From Flavobacteriaceae bacterium (GTDB lineage Bacteria > Bacteroidota > Bacteroidia > Flavobacteriales > Weeksellaceae): 17,170 nucleotides of DNA. The DNA lies in assembly GCA_031273305.1 (NCBI GenBank), contig JAISSC010000090.1, positions 1 through 17,170 on the forward strand, written 5' to 3'. This document shows, piece after piece, positions 1 to 8,000 of the stretch. A program made the position numbers and the translations under genes. Every line of letters begins with the position of its first letter. Position 1 is the first letter of the stretch. Under the pieces are notes generated by a model, which saw only the letters and a list, made by a program, of their open reading frames with translations, had not been told where the DNA came from and did no database searches.

Positions 1-854
1 TATCCTGCGATAGTAATAAATCCGAACATGATGCCTCAGGAACTTTTGAGGCTACCGAAATAATCGTTTCATCTGAGGCATCGGGAAAACTGGAATCCTT
101 TAACCTTACGGAGGGAACCGTTCTGGATAAAGGACAATACGTAGGATATGTAGACAGCACCCAACTGTATCTTAAGAAACTACAATTACAGGCTGCCATA
201 AAAGCAATACAGGTGAAGCGTCCGGATATTTCCGTACAAATTGCCTCAACACGGGAACAAATATCCAAAGCCGAATTTGAAAGAAAACGTATACTCAAAT
301 TACTGGAAGATAATGCCGCCACCCAAAAACAACTGGATGATGTCAATTCACAGATAGATGTGCTTCAAAAAACTTTGGATGCCCAGATAAATTCTCTGTC
401 TACCTCAGTTAACAGCCTGAATGAGGAGAGTAATTCCAATAGGGTGCAAATCTCCCAAATAGAAGACCAACTGGCAAAATGTAAAATAATAAATCCGATT
501 CGGGGAACCGTACTAAATAAATATGTCGAAGAAAAAGAGGTGGTTTCTTCGGGGAATCCTTTATATAAAATTGCCGATACCAAAAATTTATTTTTACGAG
601 CTTATGTAATATCCGAACAATTAGAGGAGGTTAAGATAGGGCAACCGGTGACTGTCTTTATAAATATCTCTGCGGACGAGCAAAAATCATATAAAGGAAC
701 TATATCATGGATTTCGGATAAGGCGGAATTTACCCCTAAAACCATCCAGACTAAGGATGAACGGCAGAATCTTGTTTATGCAGTGAAAATTTCGGTTCTT
801 AACACGGACGGATTAATAAAGATTGGGATGTACGGAGATGTAAACTTTAAATAA
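1..854 (+). CDS. Membrane fusion protein of an ABC efflux pump, HlyD/YbhG-like lipoprotein (5' partial)
   Basis: This is the periplasmic adaptor of a tripartite export system, linking the ABC transporter encoded downstream to an outer-membrane channel. The reading frame is open from base 3 and 283 residues are visible. It begins Ser-Cys-Asp, and the Cys codon at 6-8 looks like the lipobox cysteine, so only the signal peptide (about 20 residues) should lie off the window. The order is: a first lipoyl half (positions about 63-160, GKLESFNLTEGTVLDKGQ), a long coiled-coil hairpin rich in Gln, Glu and Leu (about 210-480), the second lipoyl half (CKIINPIRGTVLNKYVEE), and a beta-barrel region with ISDKAEFTPKTIQT, which is typical of YbhG-like adaptors. 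The stop is one base before the first ATPase gene, so the genes are co-transcribed and probably tightly coupled. The substrate cannot be read from the sequence. An outer-membrane TolC-like gene may lie just upstream. Confidence 0.85.
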   Translation, partial: SCDSNKSEHDASGTFEATEIIVSSEASGKLESFNLTEGTVLDKGQYVGYVDSTQLYLKKLQLQAAIKAIQVKRPDISVQIASTREQISKAEFERKRILKLLEDNAATQKQLDDVNSQIDVLQKTLDAQINSLSTSVNSLNEESNSNRVQISQIEDQLAKCKIINPIRGTVLNKYVEEKEVVSSGNPLYKIADTKNLFLRAYVISEQLEEVKIGQPVTVFINISADEQKSYKGTISWISDKAEFTPKTIQTKDERQNLVYAVKISVLNTDGLIKIGMYGDVNFK

Positions 855-855
855 G

Positions 856-1755
856 ATGGGAATTATCTCTATTAAAAACATATCAAAGACCTATCCCGGA
901 AAAACCCCGATAACGGCTCTGGACGATATTAGCCTTGATATTCAGAAAGGCGAACTCTTCGGACTGATAGGCCCTGACGGAGCCGGAAAAACTTCCCTGT
1001 TCAGAATACTGACTACCTTAATATCTCCGGATAAAGGTTCGGCATCCGTAGATACTTTTGATGTAATTACCCAATTCAGGGAAATTCGCAGCACGGTCGG
1101 ATATATGCCCGGAAGATTCTCTTTATATCAGGACCTGACGACAGAAGAAAACCTGACGTTTTTTGCAGATGCCTTCAACTGTTCCTTAGAAGAAAATTAC
1201 GACCTGATCAAAGATATTTACATCCAAATAGAACCTTTTAGGAAAAGAAAGGCAGGAAAATTATCCGGAGGAATGAAGCAAAAACTGGCTTTATGTTGCG
1301 CTTTGATTCACAGACCTGCCATTTTATTTCTGGATGAACCCACAACGGGCGTTGACCCTGTCTCCCGTAAAGAATTTTGGGATATGCTGAAACACCTTAA
1401 AGAACAGAAAATAACGACTATGATCTCCACTCCCTATATGGACGAAGCCTGCTTGTGTGACCGCATTGCCCTGATTCAGTCAGGGAAGATATTGTCGGTC
1501 AATACACCAACGCAAATAATAGAAAAATATCCCCACCGATTATATGCCGTTAAGTCGGAAAACAACTATTTATTACTGGAACGACTAAAAAAGCAAAAAG
1601 AAATAACCAGTTGTTATATATTCGGAGAATATCTGCATGTCACATTCAGCGGAGATGAGGTAGAGATTCCCAATGCTGAGGTGGTTGAGATAAAACCGGG
1701 AATAGAAGATTGCTTTATCCAGTTAATGACAAAAAATGAAAGCGATAATAACTAA
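856..1755 (+). CDS. ABC transporter ATPase, first of a pair (H-loop His replaced by Pro)
   Basis: This cytoplasmic nucleotide-binding subunit belongs to an ABC-2 type exporter of the YbhF/CcmA group. Visible motifs are Walker A GPDGAGKTS (residues 39-47), signature LSGGM (136-140), Walker B ILFLDEP with D160 and E161, and a D-loop VDP. The H-loop, normally STHxMDEA, reads STPYMDEA, so the switch histidine is Pro193 (codon 1432-1434). The C-terminal 80 residues after the ATPase core match no motif I know. In E. coli YbhF two such domains are fused in one chain; here they are two genes. The next gene starts inside this one, overlapping by 20 bases. The missing H-loop histidine suggests that this subunit's own ATP site is weak, while its intact LSGGM can serve the partner's site. 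No Shine-Dalgarno sequence is seen. Confidence 0.9.
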   Translation: MGIISIKNISKTYPGKTPITALDDISLDIQKGELFGLIGPDGAGKTSLFRILTTLISPDKGSASVDTFDVITQFREIRSTVGYMPGRFSLYQDLTTEENLTFFADAFNCSLEENYDLIKDIYIQIEPFRKRKAGKLSGGMKQKLALCCALIHRPAILFLDEPTTGVDPVSRKEFWDMLKHLKEQKITTMISTPYMDEACLCDRIALIQSGKILSVNTPTQIIEKYPHRLYAVKSENNYLLLERLKKQKEITSCYIFGEYLHVTFSGDEVEIPNAEVVEIKPGIEDCFIQLMTKNESDNN

Positions 1756-2470
1756 AGACCTGACCAAAAAATTCGGGGATTTCACGGCTGTTGACAATAT
1801 CGGTTTTGAAATTCCGGAGGGAGAGATATTTGGATTTCTGGGAGCGAACGGAGCCGGAAAAACAACGGCTATGCGAATGCTGTGCGGATTGTTATCTCCT
1901 ACCTCAGGAGAAGGAACAGTAGCCGGGTTTGATATTTACAAAGAAACAAATAAGATAAAACAGAATATCGGATATATGAGCCAGAAGTTTTCCCTGTATG
2001 AAGACCTGACCATAAAAGAAAATATGAGACTGTTCGGGGGAATTTACGGTATGAATCATCAGGAGATAAAAGATAAAACAAGACAGTTTCTAAAAGAACT
2101 GGCTCTGGAATCTGAGAGGAATACACTGATACGCTCCCTGCCTCTGGGTATAAAGCAGAAAGTATCCTTTGCAGTATCTTCTTTTCATTCGCCTAAAATT
2201 ATTTTTTTGGATGAACCTACCGGAGGAGTAGACCCTATTGCAAGACGGACGTTTTGGGAAATGATATATCAGGCATCCGAAAGAGGAATTACCATTTTTG
2301 TGACTACCCATTACATGGATGAAGCAGAATATTGCGACCGTGTATCCATTATGGTAGACGGACAAATCAAAGCATTAGATTCCCCTCTGCGGTTAAAAAA
2401 TGAGTATAAAGTACAAACTATGGACGAGGTATTCCGGTTATTAGCAAGGCAATCGGCAAGGAATGATTGA
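1736..2470 (+). CDS. ABC transporter ATPase, second of a pair (degenerate signature motif)
   Basis: This is the second nucleotide-binding subunit of the same exporter. Walker A is GANGAGKTT (residues 36-44), Walker B is IIFLDEP with D159 and E160, the D-loop is VDP, and the H-loop VTTHYMDEAE keeps His192. The signature motif is not LSGGQ but LPLGI (135-139), followed by KQK. From memory, LPLGxKQ is common in the C-terminal half of fused YbhF-like proteins, so it is probably a family trait and not damage. With the upstream subunit this gives one complete composite site (Walker A, Walker B and His here, LSGGM there) and one incomplete site. It starts within the end of the previous gene, which suggests translational coupling. 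At 244 residues it is a minimal single-domain ATPase. Confidence 0.9.
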   Translation: MKAIITKDLTKKFGDFTAVDNIGFEIPEGEIFGFLGANGAGKTTAMRMLCGLLSPTSGEGTVAGFDIYKETNKIKQNIGYMSQKFSLYEDLTIKENMRLFGGIYGMNHQEIKDKTRQFLKELALESERNTLIRSLPLGIKQKVSFAVSSFHSPKIIFLDEPTGGVDPIARRTFWEMIYQASERGITIFVTTHYMDEAEYCDRVSIMVDGQIKALDSPLRLKNEYKVQTMDEVFRLLARQSARND

Positions 2471-2545
2471 ATAACGGAAAAATAAAGTGAATAATATGAG
2501 TGACTTACATTTAGTATAATAAAACTGTTTCAACCTTATTAAAAA

Positions 2546-3649
2546 ATGAATCAATTTTTTAGCTTTATAAAAAAAGAACTTTATCACATCACCCGCGACA
2601 TACGGACAATGCTGATGCTGCTTCTTATGCCCATAGCTCAGCTGATGATATTCGGGTTTGCCATCACTACCGAGATCAATAATATTCCTTTTGCGGTTTT
2701 AGATAAATCCAAAACTACCGAATCAGGGAAATTGATTGATGAGATGAACGGAAGCAAATATTTTGAGCTAATAAAATATATAAAAAGCGATGAAGAAATA
2801 GAAAGCCACTTTCAGACAGGAAAGGTCAAATTAACGCTGGTTATTCCTCCCGATTTTAGCCGGGATTTATATCACTCCGGAGCCACAAACATACAGTTAA
2901 TAGCAGATGCTTCCGACCCGAATGAGGCATCCACAGCAGTTAATTATGCACAACAGATAATCACCCGCTATCAGCAGGAATTAACCCCGACGAAACAAAT
3001 ACCTTATGTATTGGCAGGTAACGTGAAAATGCTCTATAATCCGCAATTGAAAAGTGCATATAACTTTGTTCCGGGTATTATGGGGTTGATATTGATGCTT
3101 ATCTGTTCCATGATGACGTCTATCTCCATAGTAAGGGAAAAAGAACAGGGAACTATGGAAATATTATTAGTCTCTCCCCTGAAGCCGATCAATATCGTCT
3201 TAGCCAAAGCCGTACCTTATTTCCTGATCTCCATGATAGATGTAATCTCCATTTTGATATTATCCGTTTATGTTCTGGAAGTTCCCATAGCAGGTAATAT
3301 ATTTCTACTTCTTTTCCTTTGTATGATATTTACTTTCTCAACACTTTCCTTAGGATTATTAATATCATCCGTAACAGATACCCAACAGGCAGCCATGATG
3401 ATCTCAGGAATAGGATTGATGCTCCCTACCCTGTTGCTGTCAGGACTTATCTTCCCGGTTGAAAATATGCCGTTGCCCCTGCGTATCATATCCAATATTC
3501 TGCCCGCTACATGGTTTATTATGGCGGTAAAAGATGTAATGATAAAAGGATTGGGATTATTAGCCATAGGGAAAGAATGCCTTATCTTATTCTCCATGAC
3601 AGTTTTTTTGTTAGTTGTGAGTATCAAAATGTTTAAGAACCGATTATGA
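2546..3649 (+). CDS. ABC-2 type efflux permease, first of a pair (YbhS/YbhR-like)
   Basis: This inner-membrane subunit is expected to form the translocation path with the next gene's product. Its 367 residues have the usual topology of the family: one N-terminal membrane helix (about 21-40), a periplasmic domain of about 130 residues beginning near NNIPFAVLDKSK, then five C-terminal helices (about 175-195, 222-244, 252-275, 282-303 and 342-362). The conserved cytoplasmic stretch VREKEQGTMEILLVSPL (about 196-212) follows helix 2 and is diagnostic of ABC-2 exporters. It is separated from the ATPase genes by 75 bases in which no clear promoter or terminator is seen. Its stop overlaps the next start as ATGA. 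The substrate is unknown; relatives export drugs or other amphiphilic compounds. Confidence 0.88.
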   Translation: MNQFFSFIKKELYHITRDIRTMLMLLLMPIAQLMIFGFAITTEINNIPFAVLDKSKTTESGKLIDEMNGSKYFELIKYIKSDEEIESHFQTGKVKLTLVIPPDFSRDLYHSGATNIQLIADASDPNEASTAVNYAQQIITRYQQELTPTKQIPYVLAGNVKMLYNPQLKSAYNFVPGIMGLILMLICSMMTSISIVREKEQGTMEILLVSPLKPINIVLAKAVPYFLISMIDVISILILSVYVLEVPIAGNIFLLLFLCMIFTFSTLSLGLLISSVTDTQQAAMMISGIGLMLPTLLLSGLIFPVENMPLPLRIISNILPATWFIMAVKDVMIKGLGLLAIGKECLILFSMTVFLLVVSIKMFKNRL

Positions 3650-4749
3650 AAATACTACTATTTTTATTACAGAAAGAATTTACTCAGATAGTTCGGGATA
3701 AAACTATCCTTAAAATGATGTTTATGATGCCGGTGATTCAGTTACTGATACTTCCCTGGGCAGCAACCTTTGAACAGAAAAATATTTTGTTGAGCGTTGT
3801 AAATAACGATAAGAGTTCTTTTTCTCGTAAATTAATAGAAAAGGTCACCTCCTCAGGATACTTCAAACTGGTGGATTATTCCTCCTCCTACTCCCAAGCT
3901 CTAACAACGATAGAAAGAAATGAAGCCGATCTGATATTGGAAATCCCTGCTAATTTTGAAAATAACCTTATACGAGAGGGAAAAGCAGAAGTATTACTTT
4001 CCGTAAATGCAGTAAACGGGCAAAAGGCAGGATTAGGTTCTTCATATCTGGGGCAGATACTTGCTTCCTATAATCCGGGACTAAAGGAACAAACAGGCTC
4101 TGCACCCCTGATAACCATTAACCCTTCCTACAAATATAATCAAAAAATGAACTACCGTAATTTTATGGTTCCGGGTATTTTAGTAATGCTTCTCACCCTG
4201 ATAGGAGGCGTGCTCTCCTCCCTGAATATCGTCAAAGAAAAAGAAGCAGGAACCATAGAACAAATTAATGTAAGCCCGGTTCCCAAATATATTTTTATTC
4301 TCGGAAAAGTGATTCCGTTCTGGGTAATAGGAATGTTCATCTTAACTATCGGAATGTTTATTGCATGGGCTGTGTATGGACTGTTCCCCTCCGGGAATAT
4401 TATAACCATCTATGTTTTTGCATTTTTTTATCTGCTGGCATTCACCGGATTCGGACTGATAATTTCCAATTATTCAGGAACCCAGCAACAGGCTATGTTC
4501 GGAGCATTCTTCTTCCTTGTCGTATTTTTCCTCCTAAGCGGATTGTACACTCCTATCAGCAGTATGCCTGAATGGGCACAGAACGTAACTCTTTTTAACC
4601 CTGTTAGATACTTTATTGAAGTGATGCGCTTTGTTTATATGAAAGGAAGCTCTTTTACCGACATTCTTCCTCAACTATATACCATTATCGGTTTTGCCGT
4701 TGTATTAAATGCAGGAGCCATATGGAGCTACCGAAAAACAAGCGGATAA
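3646..4749 (+). CDS. ABC-2 type efflux permease, second of a pair (YbhS/YbhR-like)
   Basis: This is the second membrane subunit of the exporter. It is 367 residues long, the same as its neighbour and with the same topology: a helix at about 21-40, a periplasmic domain, then a C-terminal membrane block starting near NFMVPGILVMLL. The stretch VKEKEAGTIEQINVSPV corresponds to the VREKEQGTMEILLVSPL segment of the partner, showing that the two are paralogues by an old duplication. It begins in the ATGA overlap with the previous stop, so the pair is probably translated in a coupled way and assembles as a heterodimer. It is the last gene of the operon. No convincing intrinsic terminator follows: there is only a weak bulged stem at 4768-4776/4798-4808 and, further on, a T-rich tract without a GC stem. 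Confidence 0.88.
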   Translation: MKILLFLLQKEFTQIVRDKTILKMMFMMPVIQLLILPWAATFEQKNILLSVVNNDKSSFSRKLIEKVTSSGYFKLVDYSSSYSQALTTIERNEADLILEIPANFENNLIREGKAEVLLSVNAVNGQKAGLGSSYLGQILASYNPGLKEQTGSAPLITINPSYKYNQKMNYRNFMVPGILVMLLTLIGGVLSSLNIVKEKEAGTIEQINVSPVPKYIFILGKVIPFWVIGMFILTIGMFIAWAVYGLFPSGNIITIYVFAFFYLLAFTGFGLIISNYSGTQQQAMFGAFFFLVVFFLLSGLYTPISSMPEWAQNVTLFNPVRYFIEVMRFVYMKGSSFTDILPQLYTIIGFAVVLNAGAIWSYRKTSG

Positions 4750-4931
4750 GAAATAAAAAAATTCAGAGGGTTAAAAAAAACATCCGTATATTTAATATTT
4801 TAATACCCAAATAAATATATGATTTTTTAAGCATTCGAATAATTTTTTTTGTTTTTTTTTGTAAATACACGGCAGAGTATGTTAAAAATAAACTTATATT
4901 TGTGCTGTAATTAGAGCAACTAAATCTAATT
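4750..4931 (+). promoter_or_regulatory. Leader promoter region of the purL operon, with TATATTTG -7 box
   Basis: This AT-rich spacer lies between the efflux operon and the purine riboswitch. TATATTTG at 4895-4902 fits the Bacteroidota -7 consensus TAnnTTTG exactly, which would place transcription start near 4908 and give a leader of about 165 bases before purL. No TTTG lies at the usual -33 spacing, so the promoter call rests on the -7 box and its position. Two T-runs (8 and 9 T, separated by a G) lie at 4843-4860. They are not preceded by a GC-rich stem, so I do not call a terminator. Confidence 0.5.
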
Positions 4932-4999
4932 CATTTGTATAAACTCATAATAAGGATGAGTGTTTCTACGACAAACCATAAAACTTGTCTCTACAAATG
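4932..4999 (+). ncRNA. Purine riboswitch aptamer, guanine type
   Basis: The sequence folds into the three-way junction of the purine riboswitch. P1 is CATTTGTA 4932-4939 with TACAAATG 4992-4999 (8 bp, perfect). P2 is ACTCAT 4943-4948 with ATGAGT 4956-4961. L2 is 4949-4955 and ends in GG. J2-3 is GTTTCTAC (4962-4969), identical to the core of the Bacillus xpt aptamer. P3 is GACAA 4970-4974 with TTGTC 4985-4989, and L3 contains CC (4976-4977) that can pair with the L2 GG. Ligand-contact positions (xpt numbering) are all kept: U22=4940, U47=4963, U51=4967 and position 74=C4991. C at 74 predicts guanine or hypoxanthine; U would predict adenine. Departures from the usual pattern are U instead of A at position 73 (4990), a 6-bp P2 and a slightly longer L3. 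Placed before purL, it should lower expression when guanine is plentiful. Confidence 0.88.
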
Positions 5000-5061
5000 G
5001 AAATAACAATCTTTTGTCCATTTGTCCGTAGAACTTTATCTTATAATATGAGGGTAAGGAG
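4993..5061 (+). promoter_or_regulatory. Riboswitch expression platform: anti-P1 hairpin and possible Shine-Dalgarno occlusion
   Basis: ACAAATGG (4993-5000), which includes most of the 3' strand of aptamer helix P1, is perfectly complementary to CCATTTGT (5018-5025). The two helices exclude each other, as expected of a switch. TTGTCC occurs twice (5014-5019 and 5022-5027), and either copy can pair with GGGTAA (5052-5057), using two G-U pairs and reaching into the purL Shine-Dalgarno. In this model, bound guanine stabilises P1, frees 5018-5027 and lets it cover the ribosome site. No T-tract follows the hairpin, so control of translation fits better than termination. The competing helix is directly visible; the Shine-Dalgarno pairing is weak and inferred. 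Confidence 0.55.
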
Positions 5062-5065
5062 ATGA
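5055..5065 (+). promoter_or_regulatory. Strong Shine-Dalgarno of purL that decides its start
   Basis: TAAGGAGATGA matches the full anti-Shine-Dalgarno complement TAAGGAGGTGA at 10 of 11 positions. It overlaps the upstream ATG at 5062, which therefore cannot use it, and lies 8 bases before the ATG at 5074. No other gene in the window has a comparable site. Confidence 0.6.
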
Positions 5066-5073
5066 AGCAGAAT

Positions 5074-8000
5074 ATGAACAAAAGAATATTCATAGAAAAA
5101 AAACACGATTTTGACTTTCAGAGTCAAAGTTTATTTTATGAACTAAGAGAAATATACCCGTTATCTTCAATAAAGATATATCTGATCTACGATATATTTG
5201 ATATTTCCGAAGAAGAATTTCAACAATCCTTATATACTGTTTTTGCCGATAAAGTAACAGACGTATATCACGAAGAAAATCCTGCAACCCATTCCTGCTT
5301 CGCAATAGAATATCTGCCCGGTCAGTATGACCAAAGAGCTGACTCAGCACGGCAACTTATAGCAATCCTGACTAAAAACACGGAATGCACTATCAGAACC
5401 GGAAAATTGTATGACATACAAGGGGTGGATGATATTTCTGCCATTAAGAAATATCTGATAAACGCAGTAGACAGTCAGGAAAAAAACTTATCACTTTTAG
5501 TAAATACTCTATCTGAAAAACCTGCAGAGGTAAAAACTTGTGCAGGTTTTACTCATTTTGACTCCACACAACTAGCGGATTTTTATACCCATCACAACTT
5601 TGCCTTTGGTCTGGATGACTTAGAATTTATCCGGGAATATTTCCGGGAAATTAACAGAGACCCGACGGAGACAGAACTAAAGGTATTAGATACCTATTGG
5701 AGCGATCATTGTCGCCATACTACCTTTATGACCGAATTAACAAATATTCGGTTTGAAGGAACCTTTAAAAAAACATTAGAACAGATATTTAACCGGTATC
5801 TGACCATTCGAAAAGAGCTAAATCGGGAACATAAGCCTATTTGCCTGATGGACCTGGCAACCGTAGTAGCGCGGTATTTTCATAAAACGGATAAACTGAA
5901 CGATCTGGTAGTTTCCGATGAGATAAATGCCTGTACGATAGAAGTAGAGGTAGACATTAACGGAAAAAAAGAACCCTGGTATCTCTTATTTAAAAACGAA
6001 ACCCATAATCACCCTACGGAGATAGAACCTTTTGGCGGAGCCTCTACCTGCATAGGCGGAGCTATACGCGACCCGTTAAGCGGAAGGGCTTTTGTTTATC
6101 AGGCAATGAGGATCACCGGTTCCGGAAATCCGTTGGAACCCTATGCAGATACCTTACCTAATAAATTACCCCAAAGAAAAATTACACAAGAAGCCGCCGA
6201 CGGATATTCCTCTTATGGAAATCAGATAGGATTAGCGACTACTCTGGTATCCGAGATATATGACGAAGGATATAAAGCCAAGAGAATGGAAGTAGGGTTA
6301 GTAGTCGGAGCCGTACCTGTAGACTGGGTGCGCAGAGAACAACCCTCCGAAGGAGACAAAATTATCGTTTTGGGAGGAAAAACAGGCAGGGACGGAGTAG
6401 GAGGAGCAACAGGGTCTTCCAAAGCGCACGATGAAAACTCCACCCATGCCCTAAGTGCAGAGGTACAAAAGGGAGATGCCGTACAAGAAAGAAAAATTCA
6501 GCGTTTTTTCAGAAATAAAGACGTTGCCCAACTGATAAAAAAATGCAACGATTTTGGAGCCGGAGGAGTTTCAGTTGCCATAGGAGAACTGGCGGACGGA
6601 CTGGAAATCAACTTAGATGTGCTCCCTGTCAAATATGACGGACTGAACGGAACAGAACTTGCCATCTCCGAATCTCAGGAACGAATGGCTGTAGTTGTGG
6701 AGGCTAAAGATGTTGATAAATTTATCCGATTAGCCGAAAATGAGAATATTCTGGCAGTAGAAGTGGCAAAAGTAACTTCCGATGACACGCTGACCATGTT
6801 CTGGCAGGGGAAAAAGATCGTGGAGCTATCAAGAAAGTTTTTAAATACCAACGGAGCACCCAAAAAGAACGATGCACATGTTGTCATAAACCAAAAAATA
6901 TTCCCTACAAAAGAGATTAACCTTACCGAAAACTATCTGAAAGAGGAATTATCTTCTTTAGCCTGTTGTTCTCAAAAGGGATTAATTGAAAAATTCGATA
7001 GTACAGTAGGACGCACTACCGTATTAATGCCATTAGGAGGTAAAAATCAGTTGACCCCTGCAGAAGGCAGTGCGCAGACCTTTCCGGTACAACAGGGAGA
7101 AACCTCGACCGTATCCCTTGCAACTTGGGGATTTTCACCTGAAATATCTAAAAAAAGTCCGCTTCATGGCGGAGCTTATGCCGTTGTGGAATCGGTTGCA
7201 AAAATGGTTGCATTAGGAGCAGATTACAGAAAAATACGGTTTAGTTTTCAGGAGTATTTCGAAAAGCTGGGTTCCGATGCGGTAAAGTGGGGGAAACCTT
7301 TATCTGCCTTGTTAGGTACGGTTCAGGCACAACTGGCTTTTGAATGTCCCGCTATTGGTGGAAAAGACAGCATGTCAGGAACGTTTAAGGACATTCACGT
7401 TCCTCCTACTCTGTTGTCCTTTGCCTGCACAACCGGAAATAAGAACGATATTATTTCTCCGGAGCTTAAAAAACCCGGAAATTACCTGTACGTATTCAAA
7501 CATAAAGCCACAGAAGATGAAATGCCTGACTACGACCGGTTGAAAGAGGTTTATAGTTGGATCCATCAGCAAATTTTGGATAAAAAAATAGTTTCCGTAA
7601 AAACAATAAAAAATACACATCCGGCAATTGAACTGGTCAAAATGACCTTTGGTAACGACTTGGGCGTGGAAGTCTTTATGGAAGATGAACTTTATATCAT
7701 AGGTTCCTTAATAATAGAAAGTGAAGAAGAACTAAACCACTCCCAACTGATAAAAATAGGGCGTGTGATAGAAGAACCTGTAATAAAAATTAATTCTCAA
7801 CATTTTGAGATACCTGCGCTAAAGCAATCCTATGAACAAACACTGGAGCCGGTTTTCCCTTCCCGAACAAAAAACACGGAACCATTTAAGAAGATACAAA
7901 TAAAACAAGAAGTACAAGCCTCTGCAAGAAAAGCAAAAAATATAGCAACCCCAAAAGTAATCATTCCCGTATTTCCGGGAACGAATTGTGAATATGAGAG

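Noticed and set aside
3268..3627. 119-codon minus-strand open frame within the first permease
   Set aside because: Antisense to membrane-helix codons of a clear gene; no recognisable protein features.
4841..4861. T-runs as terminator of the efflux operon
   Set aside because: No GC-rich stem directly precedes them; the only nearby stem (4768-4808) is weak, bulged and more than 30 bases away.
4963..4969. 2'-deoxyguanosine riboswitch variant
   Set aside because: The J2-3 segment keeps U at position 51 and the standard TTTCTAC core, whereas known deoxyguanosine variants differ in this segment.
4990..4992. Adenine specificity of the riboswitch
   Set aside because: Aligning P1 places C4991, not a U, at the position that pairs with the ligand; a shift that puts U there breaks the perfect P1 helix.
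5062..5073. ATG at 5062 as purL start
   Set aside because: It abuts the AAGGAG with no spacing and adds four residues absent from the related PurL proteins I recall.
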